Below, one piece after another: positions 25,589-36,194 of a stretch of DNA of 64,000 nt. Both the position numbers and the translations under genes were made by a program. Every line of letters begins with the position of its first letter. Positions within the stretch are counted from its first letter, which is position 1. The notes below the pieces were generated by a model, which was given only the letters and a program-made list of their open reading frames with translations, was not told the origin of the DNA and did not search any database. Origin of the DNA: an uncultured Propionivibrio sp. (GTDB taxonomy: Bacteria; Pseudomonadota; Gammaproteobacteria; Burkholderiales; Rhodocyclaceae); the NCBI RefSeq assembly GCF_963666255.1, contig NZ_OY762655.1, positions 124,001 through 188,000 of the forward strand, written 5' to 3'.

Positions 25589-26932
25589 TTATCCCAATCG
25601 TTCAATCATTGAAGCAGCAGCAGTGATGTGGTTGCCAAGTGACGCGATGCACGGTCCAAATCGTTGGCTAAAACCAGCAGAATCCAACAATTGATGCTGG
25701 AAGTCATTTGCCAGCGTAAGCGCTCGTCGCCATGTGTCGTTAGGCACATGGGCTGCGATTGTTGCGGCGGGCAACGTGTCGGGCAAGCCACCGCCACTTC
25801 GCGGTTGAAAGGCCATTGGTGTCATGTCGTAAGCGGGCGCAACCTCATACGGCCGCCCGTGATCGGCAACAAATGAGAGATTGCCGGAATGCATGTCGCT
25901 ATTGCCAATCAACGTTCCGAAGGCCCACAGCAGGTTGATAGTCTCAATAGCATTCTTGCGAATGACTTTCTGATTTGCCAGTTGTTGTGCAATCAACGGC
26001 CATCCGCCTCGTCCTTGCCCGACAAATTCCGCATCGAGGGCTGCCAATGAAAATACGGCGCGCCGACCTAAAGTGCCGATCCGATCAAAGCGTTCGACCT
26101 CCAGAAATCTCTGGTGATTGCTGTCAATAATCCGGGTTGTGGCGGCCGGGATGTTTCCCGTCCTGAGCGTCTCCAGTGCCAGATGCTCTGCCAGCAGCAG
26201 GTCGCGCCATCGTTCGCTGACGGGGCTTTCCTCCGGTTCGCTGAATTTCACCAGTACATGGCGTGGGCCGTTGGGTGTCATGGCATACGCGGTGAACTTC
26301 GGTTGTTCCCCGCCCGCGGAAGAACCGGGCAAGTCTCCTTGTGCCGCTTCCCGAGCCATTCGGGGATATATCTCGATCTTCTGATCCGCTTCGATGGGGG
26401 CGGGGCTCGGATGTACCAGGAAATGTTCTCGCGCACGTTCGCCCAACAACAAGTTGCCAACCACATCATGGCCGTGTGCGAGCAAAGCCTTCAGCGTATG
26501 AGTGCTGGTCCAGTCCGACAGTCGTTCTGGCAGTGCCAGTTCAGACGCGTGGCGGCGGACATACGCACGGCCAAGATAACCTTGCGGACGCATATCGCTT
26601 AGCCACCATGGTAAATCGTCGCTATGCCGAGTCGTACCGTCGATTTCTTGCATGACAAAACCGTCTGGACGAACAACTGTCAATGTGCCGATTAGGTAAA
26701 TCCGGCCTTCAGGATCGACTCGGTAAATGGGAATGTCCGGCAAACCTCGGGCGGGGTCACGCAGTGCGTACTGAATAGATCGTGCGGCACCGATTCTCAC
26801 GATTTCATCACCGAGTTCGCTCAGCGCTCGTGAGACAGTCGGCTGGCTGGTTCCGAGAGCCTCAGCCAACTGGCGTGCAGAGGTAGGGCCTGTGCCCAGG
26901 TGCAAACGAATCGGTGTCGAGTAATCGGACAT
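25589..26932 (-). CDS. HipA-family Ser/Thr kinase with N-terminal HTH (YjjJ/HipH-like orphan toxin)
   Basis: A 447-residue protein. An N-terminal winged-helix/HTH (ARQLAEALGTSQPTVSRALSEL, about 19-40) is fused to a HipA-like kinase: G-loop-like SSAGGEQPK (204-212), catalytic NSDMHSGN (344-351) and the metal-binding AYDM (367-370). This is the architecture of E. coli YjjJ (HipH), a HipA relative that carries its own DNA-binding domain in place of a HipB partner. No hipB gene is present on either side. Base composition is lower in GC than neighbouring operons and it is flanked by an IS, suggesting horizontal acquisition. Substrate unknown. Confidence 0.85.
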   Translation of the reverse strand: MSDYSTPIRLHLGTGPTSARQLAEALGTSQPTVSRALSELGDEIVRIGAARSIQYALRDPARGLPDIPIYRVDPEGRIYLIGTLTVVRPDGFVMQEIDGTTRHSDDLPWWLSDMRPQGYLGRAYVRRHASELALPERLSDWTSTHTLKALLAHGHDVVGNLLLGERAREHFLVHPSPAPIEADQKIEIYPRMAREAAQGDLPGSSAGGEQPKFTAYAMTPNGPRHVLVKFSEPEESPVSERWRDLLLAEHLALETLRTGNIPAATTRIIDSNHQRFLEVERFDRIGTLGRRAVFSLAALDAEFVGQGRGGWPLIAQQLANQKVIRKNAIETINLLWAFGTLIGNSDMHSGNLSFVADHGRPYEVAPAYDMTPMAFQPRSGGGLPDTLPAATIAAHVPNDTWRRALTLANDFQHQLLDSAGFSQRFGPCIASLGNHITAAASMIERLG

Positions 26933-26941
26933 CTTTGTGAA

Positions 26942-26970
26942 TTGTTCTATGAATAGATATGTGAATAGTA
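26942..26970. promoter_or_regulatory. Direct repeats near the hipA-like start, possible autoregulatory site
   Basis: TATGAATAG (26948-26956) and TATGTGAATAG (26958-26968) are tandem near-repeats 16-36 bp upstream of the start codon, in an AT-rich patch. Because the protein carries its own HTH, they could be its autoregulatory operator. This is an inference from position and repetition only. Confidence 0.3.
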
Positions 26971-27216
26971 TTGTTGTGGTTGATTATAGTCCATATTTGG
27001 ATTTTTGGTTCCAATAGAATCGTCGGTAGGGTAAGCCCTTCGCTACCGATAATATGGTGGCGGTTTTCGCTAAGAAGGCTGAGCGTTCCGAAGCGTGCTG
27101 GTGAGCGATTCGATCCATTAGGAGACCTCCTCGTTTTCCTGGCATATCCGCTTGATAATGAGGTGCCCCCGGGAATAGAGCCAAGGGCGTTCTAGTAAAA
27201 GTCCTCGTGTTGCATC

Positions 27217-28083
27217 CTAAAGACGCTCTTTTTCGGTCGGCAATGCCGACGTAATTTCCCGGTGTTTTGCTGCAAACTCTGCCGGCGTTTGATACCCCAA
27301 CGTGCTATGAGGTCGGCATTGGTTGTAGTCCTGACGCCATGCTGCGATCAGAATACGGGCTTCGGCCAAGGTCGTAAACCAATGGTCGTTGAGACACTCA
27401 TCCCGGAAGCGCCCGTTGAAACTCTCGATGAAGGCGTTCTGAGTTGGTTTCCCCGCCTGAATCATCTTGAGTTGGATACCGTGTTTGTAAGCCCATTGGT
27501 CGAGGGCCTTGCCCGTAAATTCCGGCCCTTGGTCGGTGCGTATCGCCTTGGGATAGCCTCGAAATCTGGCTGCCTGATCGAGAACCCGCGTGACATACTG
27601 CCCTGAGATACCGAAGTCAGCCACCAGATCGATCGCTTCTTTGCTGAAATCATCGACGATAGTCAGCACCTTGATCCGCCGGCCATTGGCCAATGCATCG
27701 CTGACAAAATCCATCGACCAGACCTGGTTCAATTCCAGCGACGACTCAAGTGTTTGCCGCTCGACTGCGACACCGTGCCGCCGCTTACGCCGCCGCACCG
27801 CAAGGCCGGCCTCGCGGTAAAGCCGGTAGATGCGTTTGTGGTTCGCTAAGACGCCTTCCCGCCGAACCAATGCATGCAGGCGACGATAGCCAAAGCGCCT
27901 GCGCTCTCCAGCAAGCGCAATCAGCCTTGCCTGCAATTGCCTATTCGCGGGCTGAGCCTTCGATTCGTAGTGCAGCACCGTGCGTGACAGACCCACCAGC
28001 TGGCAGGCCCGGCGCTCAGAAATCTTTGTGTCATTCTGCATTGTCCGGACCGCCTCACGCTTTTGCTGGGGGCTCAGCGTTTT
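27217..28083 (-). CDS. IS3-family transposase OrfB (DDE integrase domain)
   Basis: The catalytic part of the transposase, about 288 residues, expressed as an OrfAB fusion by -1 slippage at CGAAAAC near 28080-28086. DDE residues: Asp in WSMDFVSDAL, Asp in IRTDQGPEF and Glu in AFIESFNGRFRDECLN. An HTH_21-like region (RRFGYRRLHALVRREG) precedes the rve domain. The frame is intact, so the element may still be active. The frame is open up to 28221, but sequence upstream of the slip site overlaps orfA. Confidence 0.88.
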   Translation of the reverse strand, partial: KTLSPQQKREAVRTMQNDTKISERRACQLVGLSRTVLHYESKAQPANRQLQARLIALAGERRRFGYRRLHALVRREGVLANHKRIYRLYREAGLAVRRRKRRHGVAVERQTLESSLELNQVWSMDFVSDALANGRRIKVLTIVDDFSKEAIDLVADFGISGQYVTRVLDQAARFRGYPKAIRTDQGPEFTGKALDQWAYKHGIQLKMIQAGKPTQNAFIESFNGRFRDECLNDHWFTTLAEARILIAAWRQDYNQCRPHSTLGYQTPAEFAAKHREITSALPTEKERL

Positions 28084-28343
28084 CGGCCGAGAACTGACCG
28101 TAGTGCCTCGGCATCCAGAATAGATTCCGCCAGTAACCGCTTTAGCCGGGCATTCTCCGATTCCAATTCCCTCAGGCGCTTGGCGTCGGGGACCGTCATC
28201 CCTCCGAACTTGGCGCGCCACGTGTAGAACGATGCGTCACTGAATCCATGCTGACGACACAATTCCTTCACCGGCACGCCAGCTTCCGCCTGCTTTAAAA
28301 ATCCGATGATCTGCTCTTCTGAAAACCGCTTCTTCAAGTCCAT
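28074..28343 (-). CDS. IS3-family transposase OrfA (HTH protein)
   Basis: An 89-residue HTH_Tnp_1 protein: MDLKKRFSEEQIIGFLKQAE, CRQHGFSDASFYTWRAKFGG, followed by a leucine-zipper helix (LRELESENARLKRLLAESIL). This is the standard DNA-binding first frame of IS3 elements, closest to the IS407-like group by motif. It ends at TGA 28074, just after the slip site used to make the OrfAB transposase. Confidence 0.9.
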   Translation of the reverse strand: MDLKKRFSEEQIIGFLKQAEAGVPVKELCRQHGFSDASFYTWRAKFGGMTVPDAKRLRELESENARLKRLLAESILDAEALRSVLGRKR

Positions 28344-28508
28344 TCTCCTTCTCGAAAACGGACTTTACTAAATTACCCTTGGCACTGTTTAGCGGGGGCA
28401 CCTCAGAACTTCCTTGAGAGTTATTCAGTCTGCCGGGTATTTGGTAGGAAAAATTTCTGTCCCCACGCTGTCCCCAAAGCGTGACCAATACAGACAACCG
28501 TAGACGCA

Positions 28509-28541
28509 AAAGCCAGCAGTCTCTCGATTGCTGGCTTTGCG
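28509..28541 (-). terminator. Terminator downstream of tRNA-Pro
   Basis: AAAGCCAGCA (28509-28518) and TGCTGGCTTT (28529-28538) form a 10-bp stem with a 10-nt loop, with outer CGC/GCG pairing. Read on the minus strand it is followed by TTTTGCG. It lies about 75 bp beyond the tRNA-Pro 3' end and probably ends the merR/tRNA-Pro transcript. Confidence 0.6.
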
Positions 28542-28564
28542 TTTAATCTACTGATTTGTATCTG

Positions 28565-28614
28565 TTTTTCCTGTTTTGTGTGGTCTGGAGTGGTTTACTC
28601 CAGAACAGGAAAAA
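28565..28614. repeat. Nested inverted repeat abutting the tRNA-Pro 3' end
   Basis: An outer 11-bp inverted repeat, TTTTTCCTGTT (28565-28575) and AACAGGAAAAA (28604-28614), encloses a perfect inner hairpin CTGGAGT (28585-28591) / ACTCCAG (28597-28603). It ends exactly where the encoded CCA of tRNA-Pro begins. It could be a tRNA 3'-processing/termination structure or an attachment-site arm of a lost integrative element. Confidence 0.45.
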
Positions 28615-28692
<78 letters not shown>

Positions 28693-28729
28693 CAGCCTTC
28701 GATTATAACTGATTTTCGGCGTTTGTGGC

Positions 28730-29092
28730 TTAGATTCGGAGCATTTCGGCAATGCTCAGCAACTCGGCCCGGATCTTTTCCGGCGTGAAGGCTTCCTGCC
28801 GTTGTGGCGTCTTGCCTTCATCGAGCCGGTTGCGTGCACCGCTGATCGTAAATCCCTGGTTGTAGAGAAGTTCTCTGATGCGGCGGACGAGAAGTACTTC
28901 ATGGTGCTGGTAATAGCGACGATTGCCTCTGCGCTTTACCGGCCGGAGTTGCGTGAATTCCTGTTCCCAATAGCGAAGAACATGCGGCTTGACGCCGCAT
29001 AGTTCACTCACTTCACCGATGGTGAAGTAGCGCTTGGCAGGAATCGGAGGTAGCGGTTCCTTGCCAATGTCCTTAGGACTGCTGGCTTCCAT
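28730..29092 (-). CDS. MerR-family transcriptional regulator
   Basis: A 120-residue MerR-type protein: [29 protein letters not shown] is the winged-helix start, followed by [19 protein letters not shown] and a short dimerisation helix. There is no C-terminal effector or cysteine metal-binding domain. It is the short form regularly found after ihfA in beta- and gammaproteobacteria. It overlaps ihfA by 20 nt on the same strand. Its targets are not known; no metal-resistance genes are nearby. Confidence 0.9.
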   Translation of the reverse strand: MEASSPKDIGKEPLPPIPAKRYFTIGEVSELCGVKPHVLRYWEQEFTQLRPVKRRGNRRYYQHHEVLLVRRIRELLYNQGFTISGARNRLDEGKTPQRQEAFTPEKIRAELLSIAEMLRI

Positions 29093-29378
29093 CGTAGGAT
29101 TGCTCCACTTCGCCCTTCAGTTTTTGGCTGGCATGGAAGGTAACCACGCGCCGCGCCGTAATCGGAATTTCTTCCCCAGTCTTCGGATTGCGCCCGGGGC
29201 GTTGCGGCTTGTCACGGAGTTGGAAGTTGCCGAATCCCGAGAGCTTCACGCCGTCGCCACGTTCCAGCGCGTTGCGGATTTCCTCGAAAAAGGCTTCTAC
29301 CATGTCTTTGGCCTCACGTTTGTTGAGGCCGACTTTTTCAAACAACAAGTCTGCGAGTTCTGCCTTGGTCAGCGTCAT
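29073..29378 (-). CDS. ihfA: Integration host factor subunit alpha
   Basis: A 101-residue DNA-bending HU/IHF-fold protein. It has the beta-arm region [30 protein letters not shown], with the intercalating Pro in the arm, and begins [25 protein letters not shown] as in IHF-alpha. It follows pheT by 15 bp, the position conserved in proteobacteria, where it is cotranscribed with pheST. Together with IHF-beta (not in this window) it organises recombination, sigma-54 promoters and replication origins. Confidence 0.96.
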   Translation of the reverse strand: MTLTKAELADLLFEKVGLNKREAKDMVEAFFEEIRNALERGDGVKLSGFGNFQLRDKPQRPGRNPKTGEEIPITARRVVTFHASQKLKGEVEQSYDGSQQS

Positions 29379-29393
29379 TTTGGTTTTTCCCTG

Positions 29394-31769
29394 TCAGACG
29401 CGAAGCTGTGCCGCAAAATTGTTTTGCAGGCTGGTGATCAGCTGCTGCATGGCGACATCGATTTCCGCGTCTTGCAAAGTCCTTTGAGTATCTTGCATAA
29501 CTATGCGAAAAGCAAGACTTTTTTTGCCCTGTTCAACCCCTTTTCCGGTATAAACGTCGAAGAGTCGGATGTCTTGAATGAGCGATGGCAACTTGTCAGC
29601 GAGACCATCGATAATCTGCCGATATTCGAGTTTTTGATCAACCACGATGGCGAGATCGCGGATGACCGGCGGCAATTTCGAGACTTCACTGAATTTCGGC
29701 AGTCGCGATTGCGTCAGGACGTCGAGTTCGAGTTCGAACACGACCGGCGCGAGCGGCAGTTCGTACTTTTGCTGCCATTGCGGGTGCAGTTCGCCGATGT
29801 GGCCAACAACGCGACCATCGACGATGATCTGCGCGCAGCGGCCCGGATGCATCGCGGGGTGCGTCGCTTTTTCAAAGCGTGCGGTCTTCGGCGCAAGCAG
29901 CAGTTCGACTTCGCCCTTGAGGTCGAAAAAGTCGACATTGCGTGACGGCGTTCCCCATTGCTCGGGTTGCGCTGTGCCGTAGGCGAGCCCCGCGAGCTTC
30001 AGCGGTTGGCGGAATCCGGTCACCGGGCCGCCGTTTGCGTCACGATAGAAACAGCGGCCGGTTTCGAAGACGCGGATCCGGTTCTGCTTGCGCTTCAGGT
30101 TGGTCGTTACGTTGGCGACCAGACCGCCGATCAGCGTCGAACGCATGACGCTCATCTGGCTGGCGATCGGATTGGCCAGACGGATCGGTGCCGCATTGGC
30201 AGCGAAGTCCGCTTCCCACGATTCTTCGATGAAGGCGTAATTGACGACTTCCTGGAAGCCGCGATCGGCCAGAATCTGGCGCACGCGGAAGAGCGGCCGG
30301 CTGTCTTCTGTCTGCGGCAACATTGCCAGCGCGGCCTGCGGGGCAGGGGCGGGAATGTTGTCATAGCCGTGCAGTCGGGCGATTTCCTCGATCAGGTCGA
30401 CCTCGATCTCGATGTCGAATCGATAGGACGGCGGCGTGACAATGAAGTCGGCGCCATCGCGCGTGAAGGGCAGGCCGAGACGCGCGAAGAGCGCGGCGAT
30501 CTCGGTGTCGGAGAAGGCGACGCCAAGTACCTTGGTCGCGCGCGAGGGGCGCAGTCGCACCGGCGTGCGGGCCGGCAGCGTGGCTGCTGTCTCGCACACG
30601 GGGCCGGCCTGGCCTCCGCAGATATCGAGGATCAGCCGAGATGCGCGTTCCAGTGCACTACGGGCGGTGCCGAAATCGACGCCGCGTTCGAAGCGGTGCG
30701 AAGCGTCCGAACCGAAACCATAGCGCCGAGCGCGGCCGGCAATCGCTTTGGGGGCGAAGAAGGCCGATTCGAGGAACATCTCGGTGGTGTCGAGCGTGAT
30801 GCCGCTGTCTTCGCCACCCATGATGCCCGCCATGGCAAGCGGGCGCTTGTCGTCGGCAATGAGCAGGACATCGTCCTGAAGTTCGAGGGTTTGCTCGTTG
30901 AGCAGAAGAATTTTTTCTTGCGGCGCCGCCATGCGCGCGTGAATCGCGCCTTCGAGCTTGGCGTTGTCGAACGCGTGCAACGGTTGGCCGAGTTCGAGCA
31001 TGACGTAGTTGGTGATGTCCACCAGTGCCGAGATCGAGCGGATACCCGAGCGCTCCAGGCAACGCTTCATCCATTCCGGCGTCGGCGCCTTGGCGTTGAC
31101 GCCGGCGATGACGCGGCCGCAATACAGCGGGCAGGCCTCGGGCGCATCGAGAACGATCGCGCGTTGCGTATCGATTGTTGCGGCAACCGCTTCAATTGCC
31201 GGTGCCGTCATCGGCGCACCGGTCAGCGCGGCGACCTCGCGGGCAATGCCCGTAAGTGAGAGGCAATCGGCGCGATTGGGGGTGAGCTTGAGCGTCAGCA
31301 GACGATCGTCGAGGTCGAGATAGCGGCGGATGTCTTCGCCGACCGGTGCATCGGTCGGCAATACGAGCAGTCCGGAGGCGTCTTCGGCAATCCCGAGTTC
31401 CTTGGCGGAGCAGAGCATGCCCGACGATTCGATGCCACGTACCTTGGCGATCTTGATCTTGAAGTCGCCCGGCAGATTGGCGCCCGGGAGTGCGCAGGGA
31501 ACCTTGATTCCGGCAGTGACATTGGGTGCGCCGCAGACGATTTGCGCCGGCGTGTCGCGTCCAATATCCACGCGACATACATTGAGTCGATCGGCATCGG
31601 GATGCTTGGTGACTTCGAGCACCTGCGCAACAATGACGTTGTCAAATTGGGGGGCGACGCTTTCCTCTTCCTCGACCTCGAGACCGGCCATGGTGAGGAG
31701 GTGCGTGAATTCGGTTCCGGTAAGTGCCGGATTGACGAAAGTGCGAAGCCAGGATTCTGAGAATTTCAT
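29394..31769 (-). CDS. pheT: Phenylalanyl-tRNA synthetase beta subunit
   Basis: The beta chain (791 residues) of the alpha2-beta2 phenylalanyl-tRNA synthetase. Parts: N-terminal MKFSESWLRTFVNPALT, a tRNA-binding OB fold (about 40-150), the B3/B4 editing domain, B5 and the C-terminal anticodon-binding FDX-ACB domain. The start is ATG 31769 (MKFSESWL), matching the family N-terminus; 22 further upstream residues in frame are not expected. It sits 10 bp after pheS. Confidence 0.96.
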   Translation of the reverse strand: MKFSESWLRTFVNPALTGTEFTHLLTMAGLEVEEEESVAPQFDNVIVAQVLEVTKHPDADRLNVCRVDIGRDTPAQIVCGAPNVTAGIKVPCALPGANLPGDFKIKIAKVRGIESSGMLCSAKELGIAEDASGLLVLPTDAPVGEDIRRYLDLDDRLLTLKLTPNRADCLSLTGIAREVAALTGAPMTAPAIEAVAATIDTQRAIVLDAPEACPLYCGRVIAGVNAKAPTPEWMKRCLERSGIRSISALVDITNYVMLELGQPLHAFDNAKLEGAIHARMAAPQEKILLLNEQTLELQDDVLLIADDKRPLAMAGIMGGEDSGITLDTTEMFLESAFFAPKAIAGRARRYGFGSDASHRFERGVDFGTARSALERASRLILDICGGQAGPVCETAATLPARTPVRLRPSRATKVLGVAFSDTEIAALFARLGLPFTRDGADFIVTPPSYRFDIEIEVDLIEEIARLHGYDNIPAPAPQAALAMLPQTEDSRPLFRVRQILADRGFQEVVNYAFIEESWEADFAANAAPIRLANPIASQMSVMRSTLIGGLVANVTTNLKRKQNRIRVFETGRCFYRDANGGPVTGFRQPLKLAGLAYGTAQPEQWGTPSRNVDFFDLKGEVELLLAPKTARFEKATHPAMHPGRCAQIIVDGRVVGHIGELHPQWQQKYELPLAPVVFELELDVLTQSRLPKFSEVSKLPPVIRDLAIVVDQKLEYRQIIDGLADKLPSLIQDIRLFDVYTGKGVEQGKKSLAFRIVMQDTQRTLQDAEIDVAMQQLITSLQNNFAAQLRV

Positions 31770-31779
31770 GGGCGTTCCA

Positions 31780-33253
<1,474 letters not shown>

Positions 33254-33265
33254 CTTTCTTCCTCC

Positions 33266-33463
33266 TTACGCGTAGGGCAGCATGGCGTGAACCATGGCCT
33301 TATCGGAGTCATGCACTCCGGTCATACCACGCAGCTGGCGCTTGCCTTTGGTGGTTTTCTTGGTCAGGATGTGGCGCTTGAACGCCTGGCCGCGCTTGAT
33401 GCGGCCGCTGGAACTGACCTTGAAGCGCTTTTTGGCGCCACTCTTGGTCTTCATCTTGGGCAT
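33266..33463 (-). CDS. rpmI: 50S ribosomal protein L35
   Basis: A 65-residue basic protein with the L35 sequence [34 protein letters not shown] at 33463 is preceded by GAGGAG on the minus strand. Lies 95 bp after infC and 12 bp before rplT. Confidence 0.97.
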   Translation of the reverse strand: MPKMKTKSGAKKRFKVSSSGRIKRGQAFKRHILTKKTTKGKRQLRGMTGVHDSDKAMVHAMLPYA

Positions 33464-33558
33464 TGAATGCTCCTCTTTTATCCATGGCGGCAGGTGTTTC
33501 CCGACGGGAATGCTTGTTAACCTGATGCCACTTGGGTGCTACAACTACAAACTGCTCG

Positions 33559-34080
33559 TTACTTCTTCTTTGTCGGCGCCAGAATCATCACCATCTGGCG
33601 GCCTTCCATCTTGGGCATCTGCTCGACCGTTGCATATTCCTGCAAATCGATCTTGATGCGTTCGATTTGCCGCATGCCGATTTCCTGGTGCGCCATTTCG
33701 CGACCGCGGAAACGCAGCGTCACTTTTACCTTGTCTTCGTCCTGCAAGAAACGCGTCATGTTGCGCAGCTTGATCTGGTAGTCGTTTTCGTCCGTACCCG
33801 GCCGAAGTTTGACTTCCTTGACCTGTATCTGTTTTTGCTTGAGCTTCTGCTCGTGCTGGCGCTTTTGCTCCTGATACTTGAATTTGCCGAAATCCATGAT
33901 CCGGCAAACTGGCGGTTGCGCCATCGGGGCAATTTCCACCAGATCAACGCCAGCTTCTTCCGCCAGATACAGCGCTTGCCGGACGCTCACGATTCCGAGC
34001 GCTTCACCCTCGATGCCGACCAGACGGATTTCGGGTGCGTTGATTTCCTCGTTGATGCGTTGCGTCTTTTGCAGTGCGAT
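33559..34080 (-). CDS. infC: Translation initiation factor IF-3 with AUC start codon
   Basis: IF-3, 173 residues. The N-terminal domain ([20 protein letters not shown]) and C-terminal domain ([21 protein letters not shown]...) are both intact. The only start giving a full-length factor is the non-AUG codon ATC at 34080-34078, preceded at 7 nt by a strong AAGGAG (34093-34088). A GTG at 33990 would remove 30 conserved residues. Rare AUU/AUC-type starts are a known infC feature through which IF-3 represses its own translation. thrS ends 27 bp upstream. Confidence 0.95.
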   Translation of the reverse strand: MALQKTQRINEEINAPEIRLVGIEGEALGIVSVRQALYLAEEAGVDLVEIAPMAQPPVCRIMDFGKFKYQEQKRQHEQKLKQKQIQVKEVKLRPGTDENDYQIKLRNMTRFLQDEDKVKVTLRFRGREMAHQEIGMRQIERIKIDLQEYATVEQMPKMEGRQMVMILAPTKKK

Positions 34081-34106
34081 GGCTAAGCTCCTTGATCTGA
34101 CAAAAA

Positions 34107-36023
34107 TTAAGCCGTGCCACTTCGCGCGGCGACTTCGTTCTGAAGTCGCCCGATCAGCGCCTCGAGCGTCATCTGCCCAAGATCCTGACCGCCGCGTGTA
34201 CGCACGGCAACCATGTTTGCTGCCATTTCCTTGTCACCGATGACAAGCTGATACGGCAGTTTGTTCAAGCTATGTTCTCGTATTTTATAGGTAATTTTCT
34301 CGTTGCGCAAATCCGCTTCGGTTCTGAAACCTGCTTCACGTAGCGTTTTTGCAACATTTTCCGCGTATTGCGCCTGGTTTTCCGAGATGTTCAGGACTAC
34401 CGCCTGCGTCGGCGCCAGCCAGAGCGGCAGCGCGCCGGACCAGTTCTCAATGAGGATGCCGATGAAGCGTTCAAGCGAGCCGAGAATGGCGCGGTGCAGC
34501 ATGACGGGGGTATGGCGGGCGTTGTCCTCGCCGACGTATTCGGCGCCCAAGCGTTGCGGCATCGAGAAATCGACCTGGATCGTTCCGCACTGCCAGGAGC
34601 GTCCGATCGCATCCTTGATATGGAATTCGATCTTCGGGCCATAGAAAGCACCTTCGCCGGGGAGTTCTTCCCACGCGAGTCCGGAAGACTTCAGCGCTTC
34701 GCGCAGCCCGTCTTCGGCCTTGTCCCAGACGTCATCCGCGCCGACGCGCTTTTCCGGGCGCAGGGCCAACTTGACTGTGATGTCATTGAAGCCAAAATCG
34801 GCATAAACCTTGCGGACCAGCGCGTTGAAAGCGGTGACTTCCGACTGGATCTGGTCTTCGGTACAGAAAATGTGGCCGTCGTCCTGCGTGAAGCCGCGCA
34901 CCCGCATGATGCCGTGCAGCGCACCGGAGGGTTCGTTGCGGTGGCATGAGCCGAATTCGCCATAGCGCAGTGGCAGGTCGCGGTAGCTGCGCAGGCCGGT
35001 GTTGAAGATCTGGACATGGCCCGGACAGTTCATCGGCTTGATCGCGTAGTCGCGCTTTTCCGATTCCGTCGTGAACATGTTGTCCTTGTAGTTTGCCCAG
35101 TGGCCGGATTTTTCCCAGAGCGTGCGGTCAAGGATCTGCGGGCACTTCACTTCGAGGTAGCCGTTGTCCTGATAGACGCGGCGCATGTACTGCTCGATCT
35201 GCTGCCACATCGCCCAGCCCTTCGGGTGCCAGAACACCATGCCAGGGGCTTCGTCCTGCAGGTGGAAGAGGTCGAGGTGGCGGCCGAGCTTGCGGTGGTC
35301 GCGCTTTTCCGCTTCCTCGAGCATCGTCAGGTAGGCTTCCTGGTCTTCCTTCTTTGCCCAGGCAGTGCCGTAGATGCGCTGCAGTTGTTCGTTGCGGTGG
35401 TCGCCGCGCCAGTAGGCGCCGGCGACTTTCATCAGTTTGAAGACCTTGAGCTTGGCGGTCGACGGGACGTGCGGGCCGCGGCACAGATCGACGAAATCGC
35501 CTTCGCGGTACAGCGAAACGTCTTCGCCGGCGGGAATCGCGGCGATCAGTTCGGCTTTGTAATGTTCGCCAATCGATTTGAAGAATGCGGTGGCGTCATC
35601 GCGTTTCCAGACTTCGCGCGTGACCGGCAGGTCGCGCTTGGCGAGTTCTGCCATGCGCTTTTCGATGGCCAGAAGGTCTTCCGGTGTGAACGGGCGCTTG
35701 TAGGCGAAGTCGTAGTAGAAGCCGTTTTCGACGACCGGTCCGATCGTCACCTGGGCGTCAGGAAAGAGTTCCTTCACCGCATAGGCCAGCAAGTGCGCCG
35801 TCGAGTGCCGGATGATGTCGAGGCCTTCTTCGCTCTTGTCGGTGATGATCGCGACGTTGGTGTCGGTGTCGATGCGGTGGGAAGTGTCGACCAGCTTTCC
35901 GTCGACCTTGCCGGCGAGGGCGGCTTTGGCCAGGCCGGTGCCTATGCTTTGTGCGATTTCGGCAATCGTCACCGATTGCGCATATTCCCGTTGCGAACCA
36001 TCAGGCAGTGTAATGACCGGCAT
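34107..36023 (-). CDS. thrS: Threonyl-tRNA synthetase
   Basis: A 638-residue class II synthetase: N-terminal TGS domain ([16 protein letters not shown]), editing domain with [18 protein letters not shown], catalytic core ([19 protein letters not shown], motif 2) and C-terminal anticodon-binding domain. Zn ligands include the Cys of MNCPGH. It begins just 19 nt after a terminator-like hairpin that follows tRNA-Val, so it is probably transcribed from the tRNA promoter by read-through or from a promoter inside the tRNA. Confidence 0.97.
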   Translation of the reverse strand: MPVITLPDGSQREYAQSVTIAEIAQSIGTGLAKAALAGKVDGKLVDTSHRIDTDTNVAIITDKSEEGLDIIRHSTAHLLAYAVKELFPDAQVTIGPVVENGFYYDFAYKRPFTPEDLLAIEKRMAELAKRDLPVTREVWKRDDATAFFKSIGEHYKAELIAAIPAGEDVSLYREGDFVDLCRGPHVPSTAKLKVFKLMKVAGAYWRGDHRNEQLQRIYGTAWAKKEDQEAYLTMLEEAEKRDHRKLGRHLDLFHLQDEAPGMVFWHPKGWAMWQQIEQYMRRVYQDNGYLEVKCPQILDRTLWEKSGHWANYKDNMFTTESEKRDYAIKPMNCPGHVQIFNTGLRSYRDLPLRYGEFGSCHRNEPSGALHGIMRVRGFTQDDGHIFCTEDQIQSEVTAFNALVRKVYADFGFNDITVKLALRPEKRVGADDVWDKAEDGLREALKSSGLAWEELPGEGAFYGPKIEFHIKDAIGRSWQCGTIQVDFSMPQRLGAEYVGEDNARHTPVMLHRAILGSLERFIGILIENWSGALPLWLAPTQAVVLNISENQAQYAENVAKTLREAGFRTEADLRNEKITYKIREHSLNKLPYQLVIGDKEMAANMVAVRTRGGQDLGQMTLEALIGRLQNEVAARSGTA

Positions 36024-36041
36024 GTTTCAACCCCAGAAATG

Positions 36042-36072
36042 AAAAAAGCCAGAGACGAGGCTCTGGCTTTTT
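36042..36072 (-). terminator. Terminator/attenuator between tRNA-Val and thrS
   Basis: AAAAAGCCAGAG (36043-36054) pairs perfectly with CTCTGGCTTTTT (36061-36072) around a 6-nt loop. On the minus strand it ends in a run of T. Five bases separate it from the tRNA-Val 3' end and 19 from the thrS start codon. Confidence 0.8.
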
Positions 36073-36077
36073 AAAAT

Positions 36078-36153
36078 TGGTAGGCGCGATTGGACTCGAA
36101 CCAACGACCCCCACCATGTCAAGGTGGTGCTCTAACCAGCTGAGCTACGCGCC
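36078..36153 (-). tRNA. tRNA-Val (anticodon GAC)
   Basis: A complete 76-nt cloverleaf: acceptor GGCGCGT, D-arm GCTC..GAGC, anticodon stem CCACC/GGTGG with loop TTGACAT (anticodon GAC), T-loop TTCGAGT and encoded ACCA. It is driven by the strong promoter at 36195-36222. Confidence 0.96.
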
Positions 36154-36194
36154 TTCTGTGTCGCCGAGCTGCTTGCGACGTCGAAGAAGCGCGC

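Larger units (their letters stand above)
27159..28405 (-). mobile_element. IS3-family insertion sequence (IS407-like group), complete
   Basis: The element is bounded by imperfect terminal inverted repeats: TGAGGTGCCCCCG at the left (27159-27171) and its complement CGGGGGCACCTCA at the right (28393-28405), extending with mismatches to ...CCAAG. Length is about 1.25 kb. It holds orfA and orfB on the minus strand with a -1 frameshift arrangement. No matching 3-4 bp target duplication is visible at the ends (ATAA/GAAC), so the element may have recombined after insertion. Group assignment rests on OrfA similarity. Confidence 0.85.

Noticed and set aside
28406-28510. Possible integrase C-terminus on the minus strand beside tRNA-Pro
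   Set aside because: Only about 20 residues of suggestive sequence, with no catalytic Tyr motif; not enough to call an integrase remnant.
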